Positions 17,325-25,763 of a stretch of 64,000 nucleotides of DNA are shown here, in pieces. The stretch comes from Parahaliea mediterranea. GTDB lineage: Bacteria > Pseudomonadota > Gammaproteobacteria > Pseudomonadales > Halieaceae. A program made the position numbers and the translations under genes. The stretch is from NCBI RefSeq assembly GCF_017255185.1, contig NZ_JAFKCZ010000022.1, positions 1-64,000 on the forward strand, read 5' to 3'. Every line of letters begins with the position of its first letter. The first letter of the stretch is position 1. The notes beneath the pieces are model-generated. The model was not told the origin of the DNA. It saw only the letters and a list, made by a program, of their open reading frames with translations, and did not search any database.

Positions 17325-20324
17325 TCAAAAACGCTGACTCAAGCGGGTGTACCAGTAGCGCCCCTTCAGTTCGTGGGTGCGGCCGTCGATGTTATCGTTA
17401 AACGCCGAGGCTGCCAAAGGCGCGTCTTCGTCCAGGGCGTTGTCGACCCCCAGGGACAGGCGCAGTCCCTCCAGGACGTCGAAGGTATAGCTGAGCTGCA
17501 TGTCCATGACCGTCCAGCTGTCGATGGTGCGGGTGCCCCCGGTGCCCGGCAGCTGCTCTTTCATCGACGACACGTGATGCAGGTCGGCGCTGGCGCGCCA
17601 GCGGTTGTCGTGCCAGCGCAGGCCCAGCTGCCACTTCCACTGCGGGATGCCGCCGAGCCCCTCGGAGGCCTCGTCGCGGAAGGTGCCGGCAAAGTCGATC
17701 TCGGGGGCGGCCGCATCGGTGCGCGCCCGGTAGTCGCCGAGGTAGGTGGCGTTGCCGTTGAGCGAGAACTGGCCCCAGCGGTCCCTGGGGAAGTGGTAGG
17801 TCAGGCCCAGGTCCGCGCCGCGGACCAGGCGCTGCCCGACATTGATGTTGGTGGCCCGCACCAGCACCAGGTTGCCCATTTCGTCGCGGGTGACGTCCTC
17901 GGCGAAACTGCCGTACAGGGCATTCTGGCGCACGATGAACTGCGCGCTCGAAGACACCACATCCTCCTGTTCCATCTCAAACAGGTCCAGCGACAGGCGC
18001 AGGCTCCCGAGCGCGGCCGGGGTCCAGACAAAACCCGCGCTGTAGCCGTGCGAGGTCTCCGGTTCCAGGGCGGGATTGCCGCCCTGGACGGTCAGGAACT
18101 GGTTGCGGCTGGGGTCGGCCTGGCCGTTACAGCCCGGCAGCACGGCGGCACTTCCGGGGCGGGTGCAGGGGTCGTCGATGAAGGCCTGCTCCTCGGTTTC
18201 GCCCTCGTACAGTTCGTTCAGGCTGGGTGCCCGGAAGCCGCGTGAATAGCTGGCGCGCAGCAGCAGCTCGGAGCCCAGCTGCAGCAGCAGTCCCAGCTTG
18301 GGGTTGGTCGAATCGCCAAAGTCGCTGTAATTGGAGTGGCGGATGGCGCCCTCGAGGTGCAGGGTCACCGCTTCCGAGGGGCTGCGCCACACGGGCAGCA
18401 CCGATTCGGCGTAGAACTCGGTGATTTTGCGCTTGCCGCGGGTGGCCTCGAAATTGGTGGCGCCGAGGGTGGCGGCGCTGGCCAGCAGATCGTCGGGCCG
18501 TTTGTCGGTCGATTCCTGGCGGTATTCCACGCCGAAGGCGACATCGCCGCGTCCGGCGGGCAGATGCAGCAGGGCATTGCTGACATTGAAGCTGATGGAA
18601 GAGAGTTCCGAGTAGCCACTGACCCTGCCGTCGGCGCGGATGTAGTCGACCTGCTCCGGTGTGATACTGCCGGCGGGGCCCAGCAGGTCGACCGGGGTGC
18701 AGCCGTCGATTTCGGCGCCGAGGCAGCCCGCCGCGGGTCCCAGGGCGCGCTGCAGGCGGTCGGCGTTCACCAGGTTGCGGGTGATCTGGCTGGCTTCGGA
18801 GCGGCTCCAGGTATAGCCCGCGTCCCAGTTCCAGTCGTCGTAGAGGCCCTCCACCGCCGCCACGAAGCGAATCACCTCCGATTCGTTGAGCTGGCGCCGC
18901 TCGGGGAACTCCACCAGCCGCCGCCGCGCGTCGGTGATGTCCTCGCCAAAGGGGTTGTGGATATTGTCCGCCGAGATCGTCAGGTCGGATTGTTCGAAGG
19001 CGGTGAACACCGGGGTGGGCGCCAGGGTCGAGGCGGCCTCGGTTTCCAGGTAGGTGAATTCCACCAGGCCGGTGATGCGCTCGGTAAAATCGTAGATGGC
19101 GTTACCGTACAGGCTGGTGCGCTCCAGTGGCACCACCGCGGTGGTGTAGGCCTGGTAGTCGAACAGGTCGTCGGGCCCCGCGGGGCGGTAGCCCGCGCCA
19201 TCGGCGATCAGTGTGCGGCCGTCCGCCAATACCACCCGTGTGTCGGAGGTGGCGCTGGAGCGCAGGTCGGTGCCGCCGAGCGCCCGGGTGTCGGCGCTCG
19301 CGGAAACCGCGCGGTCGCGGCTGAAGATCGGTTCCTGCTCGTAGTGGGAGGCGCTGAGAAACAGGGAGCCGTTGGGCAGGCCGGTGCCGTATTGCAGGGT
19401 GTTGGTGCGTGTCTCGAGGTCGCCCCGTTCGGTTTCGCCGTAGTAGGTTTCCGCCAGCAGGCCGCGAAAATCCTGCTTCATGATCACGTTCACCACCCCG
19501 GCAATGGCGTCGGAGCCGTAGATCGCCGAGGCGCTGTCCTTGAGGATCTCGATGCGCTCCACCGCGGCCGGCGGGATGCTGTTGAGGTCCACCGATTCCC
19601 CGGCCAGGCCGTCGTTGGCCACGCGGCGGCCGTTGATCAGGATCAGGGTGTTGCTGGCGGGCAGCCCGCGCAGCGTCACGCTGGCGGTGCCGTCGCCGCC
19701 ATTGGCGATGGCGGTGCTGGTGGAATTGCCCACCACCGCGGGCACGAACCTGAGCAGCTCGCCGAGGGATTGGGCGCCGGAGAGTTCGATGTCGGGCGAG
19801 CGAAACACGTCCACCGGGGCGCTGCCGCTGTAGTCGGTGCGCCGTATGCGAGACCCGGTCAGGCGGCTGCCGTAGACATAGGTTTCCTCGATGCCCGGTT
19901 CGTAGACCGGGTTGTTGCTGACAGTGTCCCGGGGGCTGTCGCAGTCCTGGCCGTCGCACTCCTGGCGATAGACCGCGATGATGCGACCGTCGATCAGCTC
20001 CCAGTCCAGGCCGGAATCCTCCAGCAGCATGTCGAGGGCGTCCCGGGAACCGTAACCGCCAATCAACGGCGTGGCGGGCAGGTGACGGGTCAGCCGGTCG
20101 GAGAACACGATGGGCTGTCCGCTTTGCTGGCTGTACTGGATAAGCGCACCGGACAGCGAGCTGGCGTCGATGGCGAAACGGGTGGACTCGCCGGTGCCGG
20201 GTCGTCGATCCGCAACCCGGTTGTCCCCGGCCATCGCCGGGGAGCCGTCCGCACAGGCGATCGCGAGCAGGCCCCACAGGGCGCTGCGCGTCGATCGATG
20301 CCATCGCCTGCAATCGGTCAGCAT
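17325..20324 (-). CDS. TonB-dependent transducer receptor with STN domain
   Basis: A 999-residue outer-membrane receptor of the FecA-like class. After the leader comes an STN (secretin/TonB short N-terminal) domain (about residues 45-125: RFAIDASSLSGALIQYSQQ, ALDMLLEDSGLDWELIDGR). The plug follows (TLILINGRRVANDG, SAIYGSDAIAGVVNVIM), then the barrel, ending WYTRLSQRF. The STN domain contacts a FecR-type protein in the periplasm, so ligand binding can switch on the sigma factor encoded upstream. The start at 20324 has GGGGG just ahead. Cys-containing loops occur mid-barrel. The ligand is unknown; the FecIRA type need not mean iron in these organisms. Confidence 0.93.
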   Translation of the reverse strand: MLTDCRRWHRSTRSALWGLLAIACADGSPAMAGDNRVADRRPGTGESTRFAIDASSLSGALIQYSQQSGQPIVFSDRLTRHLPATPLIGGYGSRDALDMLLEDSGLDWELIDGRIIAVYRQECDGQDCDSPRDTVSNNPVYEPGIEETYVYGSRLTGSRIRRTDYSGSAPVDVFRSPDIELSGAQSLGELLRFVPAVVGNSTSTAIANGGDGTASVTLRGLPASNTLILINGRRVANDGLAGESVDLNSIPPAAVERIEILKDSASAIYGSDAIAGVVNVIMKQDFRGLLAETYYGETERGDLETRTNTLQYGTGLPNGSLFLSASHYEQEPIFSRDRAVSASADTRALGGTDLRSSATSDTRVVLADGRTLIADGAGYRPAGPDDLFDYQAYTTAVVPLERTSLYGNAIYDFTERITGLVEFTYLETEAASTLAPTPVFTAFEQSDLTISADNIHNPFGEDITDARRRLVEFPERRQLNESEVIRFVAAVEGLYDDWNWDAGYTWSRSEASQITRNLVNADRLQRALGPAAGCLGAEIDGCTPVDLLGPAGSITPEQVDYIRADGRVSGYSELSSISFNVSNALLHLPAGRGDVAFGVEYRQESTDKRPDDLLASAATLGATNFEATRGKRKITEFYAESVLPVWRSPSEAVTLHLEGAIRHSNYSDFGDSTNPKLGLLLQLGSELLLRASYSRGFRAPSLNELYEGETEEQAFIDDPCTRPGSAAVLPGCNGQADPSRNQFLTVQGGNPALEPETSHGYSAGFVWTPAALGSLRLSLDLFEMEQEDVVSSSAQFIVRQNALYGSFAEDVTRDEMGNLVLVRATNINVGQRLVRGADLGLTYHFPRDRWGQFSLNGNATYLGDYRARTDAAAPEIDFAGTFRDEASEGLGGIPQWKWQLGLRWHDNRWRASADLHHVSSMKEQLPGTGGTRTIDSWTVMDMQLSYTFDVLEGLRLSLGVDNALDEDAPLAASAFNDNIDGRTHELKGRYWYTRLSQRF

Positions 20325-20413
20325 GTAGCCCCCGTGTCCGGAATTAATACGCAAGTTTATGAATTATAGGGGTATTTCCGCGGGCCTGGGGCGGCCCAAT
20401 AGGGTGTTATAAC

Positions 20414-21388
20414 CTACTGCGAGGCGGGGAGCAACCGTAGCGTGTGCTCATCCAGGCGCGCCACCTGGATGTCCAGGCTGCGCTCGAGGGCGCCGAGCAC
20501 GGAGGGCAGGTGGTCCAGCTGGAACACCCCCGACACCGGCAGGGTGGCCAGTTGTGGGTCGGTGATCAGGAAGTGCTGGTCGTGGTAGCGCTCGAGTTCC
20601 GACGCCAGTTCGACCAGCGGCATTTCCCGGGCCAGCAGCTCGCCCCGGCGCCAGGCCAGGCTGGGCGCGATATCGACCTGGCCGCTGGTGGCGAAGCCCT
20701 GCTGGCTGGTTTCCAGGCGTTGGTTGGCGCGCAGGACTTCGGTGGAGGCCGCCCGGGTGGAGGGGGCGTCCCGCTCGCTGACCCTGACCACGCCCTCGGC
20801 CACGGTGATGACACTGCGGTGTTCGTCACTGCGACGGATATTGAAGGCGGTGCCGACCACGCTGACCCGCGCCGACCCGGTATCGACCACGAAGGGCCGC
20901 GTGGCGTCGGTCGCGACCTCGAAAAAGGCCTCGCCGCGCTCCAGGCTGACGTGGCGCAGGGCTTCGCTGTAGCGGATGGTGAGGGCGCTGTTGGTGTTGA
21001 GGTTGATGCGTGAGCCGTCGGCCAGGTCCACCTGGCTGCGCTCGCCGAGGGCCGTGAGGTAGCGCTCGGAGGTCTCCGGGGCATTCCATTGTGGCACCAG
21101 TACCAGCGCGGCAACCAGGCTGGCGGCGACCGCCAGTGAGGCGCCAAGCCAGCGGCGGCGGCCCGTGTCGTGGGGGAGGTCGTGTTCCGGCAGGTGCTTG
21201 AGAGAGCCCAGGTCGTCCCACAGATCCTGCATCTGGTCCATGGCGCGACCGTGATCCGGATCCGCCTCCAGCCACAGGGCGAAGGCCTGGCGGTCGGCGT
21301 CGGCCACGGCGTCGGAACGGAACCTGGCTATCCACGCCAGTGCCGCGTCACAGTCCCGCTCGAATTTTTCGTGGCGCCCTAGGCTCAT
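20414..21388 (-). CDS. FecR-type anti-sigma/signal transducer
   Basis: 324 residues. The N-terminal DUF4880 domain (AALAWIARFRSDAVADADRQ) is cytosolic and binds the sigma factor. One membrane segment is near residues 80-100 (WLGASLAVAASLVAALVLV). The periplasmic FecR domain follows (ERSQVDLADGSRINLNTNSA, RPFVVDTGSARVSVVGTAF), then a C-terminal DUF4974/STN-like part (LPVSGVFQLDHLPSVLGALE). It relays the state of the receptor at 17325 to the sigma factor at 21513. The start has AGGAAA a few bases upstream. Confidence 0.93.
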   Translation of the reverse strand: MSLGRHEKFERDCDAALAWIARFRSDAVADADRQAFALWLEADPDHGRAMDQMQDLWDDLGSLKHLPEHDLPHDTGRRRWLGASLAVAASLVAALVLVPQWNAPETSERYLTALGERSQVDLADGSRINLNTNSALTIRYSEALRHVSLERGEAFFEVATDATRPFVVDTGSARVSVVGTAFNIRRSDEHRSVITVAEGVVRVSERDAPSTRAASTEVLRANQRLETSQQGFATSGQVDIAPSLAWRRGELLAREMPLVELASELERYHDQHFLITDPQLATLPVSGVFQLDHLPSVLGALERSLDIQVARLDEHTLRLLPASQ

Positions 21389-21512
21389 TATGTTTCCTGG
21401 TTGCGGCCCGTCACCCCGGCCCTTGCGGCGGCTGGGTGCGACATTCCCGGCCGCATTGTTGTCGTTGTTGTTAGTGTGACGGATGACCCGACAGTTCCCT
21501 CATTGAAAAAAA

Positions 21513-22103
21513 TCAGTTTCCCCGCCCTTCCCCGTCATCGGCGGGGTAGTGCGTCGCGAGCCGCTTGCGGCAGTGTTTCAGTGCCTGCAGGATGTACTTT
21601 TCCACGCTGGACACCGACACCGCCATTTCCCTGGCAATATCATTGTAGGACATGCCGTTGCGGCGGTGGAGCAGAAAGGCCTGCTTCACCTTGAATGGCA
21701 GTTCGTCCACCGCCGCGTAGATGGCGCGCAGTTTCTCCCGCGCGCCGAGGATCTGCTCCGGGGACACGCCGCTGGCGTTGGTGTCGTTCAGCTCACTATC
21801 TTCGGCCAATACCCGCTCGGCTTTAAGCAGGCGGAACTGCAGCCTGCGCCGTCGCAGCTGGTCCACCGCCAGGTTGGTGGCGACCTGGAACAGGAAGGCC
21901 CGGGCGTTGTCCAGGCGCTCCGGTTCCTCCAGGCGGTGCAGGCGCAGGAAGGCTTCCTGGGCGACCTCGGCGGCGTCCTCGGGGCTGTCGAGCTTGCGCG
22001 CGAGGTATTTTTCCAGTGCGCTTCCGTGCTCGCTTACCAGCTCGGCCAGAAATTGGTCTTTCGCGGTTTCAGGCAAGGCGGTCTCGGTCGGGTGGGTCGG
22101 CAA
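21513..22103 (-). CDS. ECF RNA polymerase sigma factor, FecI type
   Basis: Extracytoplasmic-function sigma factor with region 2 (DAAEVAQEAFLRLHRL, ARAFLFQVATNLAVDQLRRR) and region 4 (LPFKVKQAFLLHRRNGMSY followed by a helix-turn-helix ending SVEKYILQALKHCRKRL). It is expected to transcribe the receptor genes downstream when released by the FecR-type partner. The start is uncertain: TTG at 22103 sits right after a 16-bp hairpin, and a TTG at 22076 is also in frame. No clear ATG or ribosome site is present, so expression may be low by design. Confidence 0.92.
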   Translation of the reverse strand: MPTHPTETALPETAKDQFLAELVSEHGSALEKYLARKLDSPEDAAEVAQEAFLRLHRLEEPERLDNARAFLFQVATNLAVDQLRRRRLQFRLLKAERVLAEDSELNDTNASGVSPEQILGAREKLRAIYAAVDELPFKVKQAFLLHRRNGMSYNDIAREMAVSVSSVEKYILQALKHCRKRLATHYPADDGEGRGN

Positions 22104-22138
22104 CGCCCCGGGGGCCGGCGCGGCCGGCCCCCGGGGCG
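22104..22138. terminator. 16-bp GC hairpin between serA and the sigma gene
   Basis: Perfect inverted repeat (arms 22104-22119 and 22123-22138, three-base loop, all G/C). It lies just downstream of the serA stop and touches the putative TTG start of the sigma gene. There is no T run, so it may slow transcription or mask the start rather than terminate. Confidence 0.5.
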
Positions 22139-22147
22139 AAGGGCGAA

Positions 22148-23377
22148 TCAGAATAGTACGCGAGTGCGAATTGTGCCGTCTACGGCGGCCAGTTTGGCCA
22201 GGGCGATGTCGGAGTACTCGGCGTCGATGTCGATCACCACGTAGCCCACGTGCTCATTGGTCTGCAGGAACTGGGCGGAGACGTTGATGTCGTTTTCGGA
22301 GAACACGGTGTTGATGGCGCTCATCACCCCGGGCACGTTGTGGTGGATGTGCAGCAGGCGGTGGCTGCCCTCGTGCTCGGGCAGGGCCACCTCCGGCAGG
22401 TTGACGGAGGAAGTGGAGGTGCCGTTGTCGCTGTAGCGGGCCAGTTTCTCCGCCACTTCCATGCCGATGTTTTCCTGGGCCTCCACCGTGCTGCCGCCGA
22501 TATGCGGAGTGAGGATGGTGTTGTCGAAGGCCCGCAGCGGCGACTGGAACTCCTCCTCGTTGGAGCGGGGCTCCACCGGGAACACGTCGATGGCCGCGCC
22601 GGCCAGTTTGCCGTCCCGCAGGCGGTCCGCCAGGGCGTCGATGTCCACCACCGTGCCCCGGGAGGCGTTGATCAGGATGCCGCCGGGTTTCATCTGGGCC
22701 AGTTGTTCCTCGCCCATCATGTTCTGGGTGGCGCCGGTCTCCGGCACGTGCAGGCTGACCACGTCGGATTGGGCCAGCAGCTGGCTGAGGCTGGGCACCT
22801 GGCGCGCGTTGCCCAGGGGCAGCTTGTTGACCACGTCGTAAAACAGCACCTGCATGCCCAGGCTCTCGGCGATCACGCCCAGCTGCATGCCGATGTTGCC
22901 GTAGCCGATGATGCCCAGCTTCTTGCCGCGGATTTCAAAGGCGTTGGCGGCGGATTTGCGCCACTCGCCGCGGTGGGCGGCGGCGTTCTTGTCCGCCACT
23001 CCGCGCAGCAGCAGGATGGCCTCGGCGATGACCAGCTCGGCCACGCTGCGGGTGTTGCTGAAGGGGGCGTTGAATACGGCGATGCCCCGGCGGGTCGCCG
23101 CGCCCAGGTCGACCTGGTTGGTGCCGATGCAGAAGCAGCCCACCGCCACCAGTTTCTGCGCCGCCTCGAACACGTCCTCGGTCAGCTGGGTGCGGGAGCG
23201 GATGCCCACGAAATGGGCGCCGGCGATGGCCGCCTTGAGTTCCTCGGTGGGCAGGGCCTTCTGGTGCAGCTCGATATTCTCGTAGCCCGCCTGCCGCAGG
23301 GTCTCCACGGCGGAGGGGTGCACGCCCTCCAGCAGAAGGAACTTGATTTTGCTCTTTTCCAGCGACTTTTGCGCCAT
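22148..23377 (-). CDS. serA: D-3-phosphoglycerate dehydrogenase
   Basis: First enzyme of serine synthesis, oxidising 3-phosphoglycerate with NAD. The 409 residues match E. coli SerA (410). The Rossmann loop is GYGNIGMQLGVIAESLG, catalytic Arg/Glu/His lie in NASRGTVVD, the following EPRSNEEEF stretch and LTPHIGGSTVEAQENIG, and the C-terminal ACT domain (HNVPGVMSAINTVFSEND) senses serine. The ATG at 23377 has GGAG nine bases upstream. It diverges from the D-2-hydroxyglutarate dehydrogenase-like gene. SerA of this type also reduces 2-oxoglutarate to D-2-hydroxyglutarate, which explains the pairing. Confidence 0.97.
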   Translation of the reverse strand: MAQKSLEKSKIKFLLLEGVHPSAVETLRQAGYENIELHQKALPTEELKAAIAGAHFVGIRSRTQLTEDVFEAAQKLVAVGCFCIGTNQVDLGAATRRGIAVFNAPFSNTRSVAELVIAEAILLLRGVADKNAAAHRGEWRKSAANAFEIRGKKLGIIGYGNIGMQLGVIAESLGMQVLFYDVVNKLPLGNARQVPSLSQLLAQSDVVSLHVPETGATQNMMGEEQLAQMKPGGILINASRGTVVDIDALADRLRDGKLAGAAIDVFPVEPRSNEEEFQSPLRAFDNTILTPHIGGSTVEAQENIGMEVAEKLARYSDNGTSTSSVNLPEVALPEHEGSHRLLHIHHNVPGVMSAINTVFSENDINVSAQFLQTNEHVGYVVIDIDAEYSDIALAKLAAVDGTIRTRVLF

Positions 23378-23427
23378 TGCGGGCAGGCTCCATTGTGATC
23401 TTGCAGAACCCCGGGGACCCGGGGGGC

Positions 23428-23445
23428 GCGTATGGTACCATACGC
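23428..23445. promoter_or_regulatory. 18-bp perfect palindrome in the serA divergent promoter
   Basis: GCGTATGGTACCATACGC lies midway between the divergent starts at 23377 and 23502. A perfect two-fold site in this spot is a likely operator for a dimeric regulator serving both genes. The regulator is not identifiable here. Confidence 0.5.
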
Positions 23446-23501
23446 CGCCCTGAATTCAGCGCCGGCCCCGGCGCGCCGTGAAAATTACCCGAGGTCACCT
23501 T

Positions 23502-24914
23502 GTGAGCGAGCCGGCCACCAAGCCATTGAGTCCTGAAATCCTGTCCGCCCTGGGGGCAATCGTGGGGGAGGAGCGCGTGCTCACCGACGCCGAGTCCGCG
23601 GCCCGCTACGGCGCCGACTGGACCCGGGTGCACAGTCCCGCGCCCGCGGCGGTGGTGCTGCCCGGCTCTGTCGAGGAGGTGCAGGAGCTGGTGCGCCTGG
23701 CGGCCAGGCAGGGGCTGGCCGTGGTGCCCTCCGGCGGCCGCACCGGCCTCAGCGGCGGCGCGGTGGCCTGCCGCGGCGAGCTGGTCCTGGCCCTGGACCG
23801 GATGAATGCCATCGACGACTTCAACCCGGTGGAGCGCACCGTGCGCTGTGGCGCCGGCGTGGTCACCGAGCAGTTGCAGCAGTTCGCCGAAGAGCGGGAG
23901 TTGTTCTACCCGGTGGACTTTGCCTCCGCCGGCTCCAGCCAGATCGGCGGCAATATCTCCACCAATGCCGGCGGCATCAAGGTGATCCGCCACGGCATGA
24001 CCCGGGACTGGGTGGCCGGTCTCAAGCTGGTCACCGGCACCGGAGAGCTGCTGGATCTCAACCGCGGCCTGGTGAAGAACAACGCCGGCTACGACCTGCG
24101 CCAGCTGGTGATCGGCGCCGAGGGCACCCTGGGCGTGGTGGTGGAGGCCACCATGCGCCTGGCGCGCCCGCCGAAAGACCCGGCGGTGCTGGTGCTGGGG
24201 GTGCCCGACATGGCCTCGATCATGGACGTGCTGGCGGCCTACCAGGGCAGGATGGATCTCCAGGCCTTCGAGTTCTTCTCCGAGCTCGCCCTGCAGAAAG
24301 TCGTAGAGCACCAGGGCCTGCAGCGGCCCTTCGACACCCCCGCGGCCTACTACGCCCTGCTGGAGTTCGAGCAGGTGAGCGACGCCGACATGGAGCAGGC
24401 CATGGCCCTGTTCGAGCACTGCGTGGAGCAGGGTTGGGTGCTGGACGGGGTAATCAGCCAGAGCGTGGCCCAGGCCCTGTCACTTTGGCGGCTGCGCGAG
24501 GACATCTCGGAGACGATCTCGCGCTGGACGCCCTACAAGAACGACATCTCGACCACGGTTTCGAAAGTGCCGGCCTTCCTGGCCGAGGTGGAGTCGGTGG
24601 TCAATGGCGCCTATCCGGATTTCGAGATCGTGTGGTTCGGCCACATCGGCGACGGCAACGTCCACCTGAACGTACTGAAGCCCGACGCGCTGCCAATGGC
24701 CGAATTCCAGCAGCGCTGCGGTGAGGTCAGCCGCTGGGTGTTCGAGATCGTGCAGCGCTACGGCGGCAGCGTCTCCGCCGAGCACGGCGTGGGCCTGCTG
24801 AAGAAGGACTACCTCCTCTACAGCCGCTCCGCGCTGGAAGTGGACCTGATGCGCCAGATCAAGCGCGCCTTCGACCCCGAGGGCATCATGAACCCGGGCA
24901 AGATCTTCGATTAG
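23502..24914 (+). CDS. FAD-linked D-2-hydroxyglutarate dehydrogenase-like enzyme
   Basis: VAO/GlcD-type flavoprotein of 470 residues. The FAD-binding part (about 40-225) has PSGGRTGLSGGA and SAGSSQIGGNISTNAGGIKV. The C-terminal cap has the metal-site motifs WFGHIGDGNVHLN and the terminal SAEHGVGLLKKDYL plus FDPEGIMNPGKIFD. In Pseudomonas the divergent neighbour of serA is D-2-hydroxyglutarate dehydrogenase, which returns the D-2-hydroxyglutarate made by SerA to 2-oxoglutarate. The same arrangement here supports that role over glycolate or lactate oxidation. The GTG at 23502 has GAGG seven bases upstream; the in-frame GTG at 23478 lacks one. Confidence 0.87.
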   Translation: MSEPATKPLSPEILSALGAIVGEERVLTDAESAARYGADWTRVHSPAPAAVVLPGSVEEVQELVRLAARQGLAVVPSGGRTGLSGGAVACRGELVLALDRMNAIDDFNPVERTVRCGAGVVTEQLQQFAEERELFYPVDFASAGSSQIGGNISTNAGGIKVIRHGMTRDWVAGLKLVTGTGELLDLNRGLVKNNAGYDLRQLVIGAEGTLGVVVEATMRLARPPKDPAVLVLGVPDMASIMDVLAAYQGRMDLQAFEFFSELALQKVVEHQGLQRPFDTPAAYYALLEFEQVSDADMEQAMALFEHCVEQGWVLDGVISQSVAQALSLWRLREDISETISRWTPYKNDISTTVSKVPAFLAEVESVVNGAYPDFEIVWFGHIGDGNVHLNVLKPDALPMAEFQQRCGEVSRWVFEIVQRYGGSVSAEHGVGLLKKDYLLYSRSALEVDLMRQIKRAFDPEGIMNPGKIFD

Positions 24915-25283
24915 CCCGGATCGGATGTTCGCTGTCCCGCACCGCTGTGGTCGAATGAATTCGACCCTACACCGGATGCGACGCACTCGCCCGTAGGCCC
25001 GAATTCATTCGCCCCCCCAACACCGGGCACGGCGCCCCCCTGTAGGGTCGAATTCATTCGACCAACACCGGGCACGGCTCCCTGTAGGGCCGAATTCATT
25101 CGGCCCCCCAATACCGGGCACGGCGCCCCCCTGTAGGGTCGAATTCATTCGACCAACACCGGGCACGGCTCCCTGTAGGGCTGAATTCATTCGGCCCCCC
25201 CAACACCGGGTACGGCGCCCCCCTGTAGGGTCGAATTCATTCGACCAACACCCCAGAAGGCAAACACCGACAAGGAGGTCGGA
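24915..25283. repeat. REP array upstream of the RAYT gene
   Basis: About seven REP elements. One is inverted (24949-24970). A worn copy at 24993-25011 is followed by five in direct orientation: 25042-25063, 25084-25105, 25133-25154, 25175-25196 and 25225-25246. The five alternate between stem GGTCGAA and stem GGCCGAA (one copy GGCTGAA, still pairable by wobble), giving a 91-bp two-REP unit. Each has a GTAG foot at its 5' side. The AAGGAGG ribosome site of the transposase gene is at 25272-25278. Confidence 0.9.
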
Positions 25284-25763
25284 ATGTCCTACGACGCATT
25301 AAACCGCGGCCGCTGGTCGCAATCTCACCGGATCTACGCCATAACCACGGTCACCCACCAGCGGTGGCCGGTTTTCCGAACATTGCGACCGGCAAGGTTG
25401 CTGATTGGGCAGCTCCGAAACGTGCACGAATCCGGCGCGGTTCATTCACTCGCCTGGGTCGTCATGCCGGATCATCTGCACTGGCTGTTCGAACTGGGTG
25501 ACCGCCTCAGCCTCCCCGGGGTCGTGAAAACGCTCAAGGCCCGCACGTCCCGTCATATCAATGGCCACCTTGGGCGAACAGGGTCGCTATGGCAACGCGC
25601 CTACTTCGACAGGGCGGTTAGGACGCACGAGGACGTAAGGGCCTTGGCACGGTATATCGTGGCCAATCCACTGCGCGCAAAACTGGTTGATCGAATCGGT
25701 GATTACCCGCATTGGGACTGCGTGTGGGTGGGGCGTGGGGGGAATGGCACGGCGTTGGATTGA
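25284..25763 (+). CDS. REP-associated tyrosine transposase (RAYT)
   Basis: Single-strand Y1-type transposase of the IS200/TnpA-REP class, 159 residues. The HUH pair is His64 and His66 in MPDHLHWLF, and the likely nucleophile is Tyr107 in LWQRAYFDR. RAYTs bind REP hairpins through a GTAG foot and cut next to them; they are normally single-copy and do not move as ordinary insertion sequences. This one sits between two REP arrays with matching feet, so it is probably the source of the REPs in the window. The protein looks intact and has a strong AAGGAGG site, so it is probably expressed. Confidence 0.92.
   Translation: MSYDALNRGRWSQSHRIYAITTVTHQRWPVFRTLRPARLLIGQLRNVHESGAVHSLAWVVMPDHLHWLFELGDRLSLPGVVKTLKARTSRHINGHLGRTGSLWQRAYFDRAVRTHEDVRALARYIVANPLRAKLVDRIGDYPHWDCVWVGRGGNGTALD

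Noticed and set aside
18336-20369. Open frame of 677 codons on the plus strand
   Set aside because: Antisense to the STN receptor, with no recognisable domain.
25284-25763. Ordinary insertion sequence
   Set aside because: Only one short Y1 gene, no IS200-type end hairpins of its own; REP arrays on both sides fit a RAYT better.
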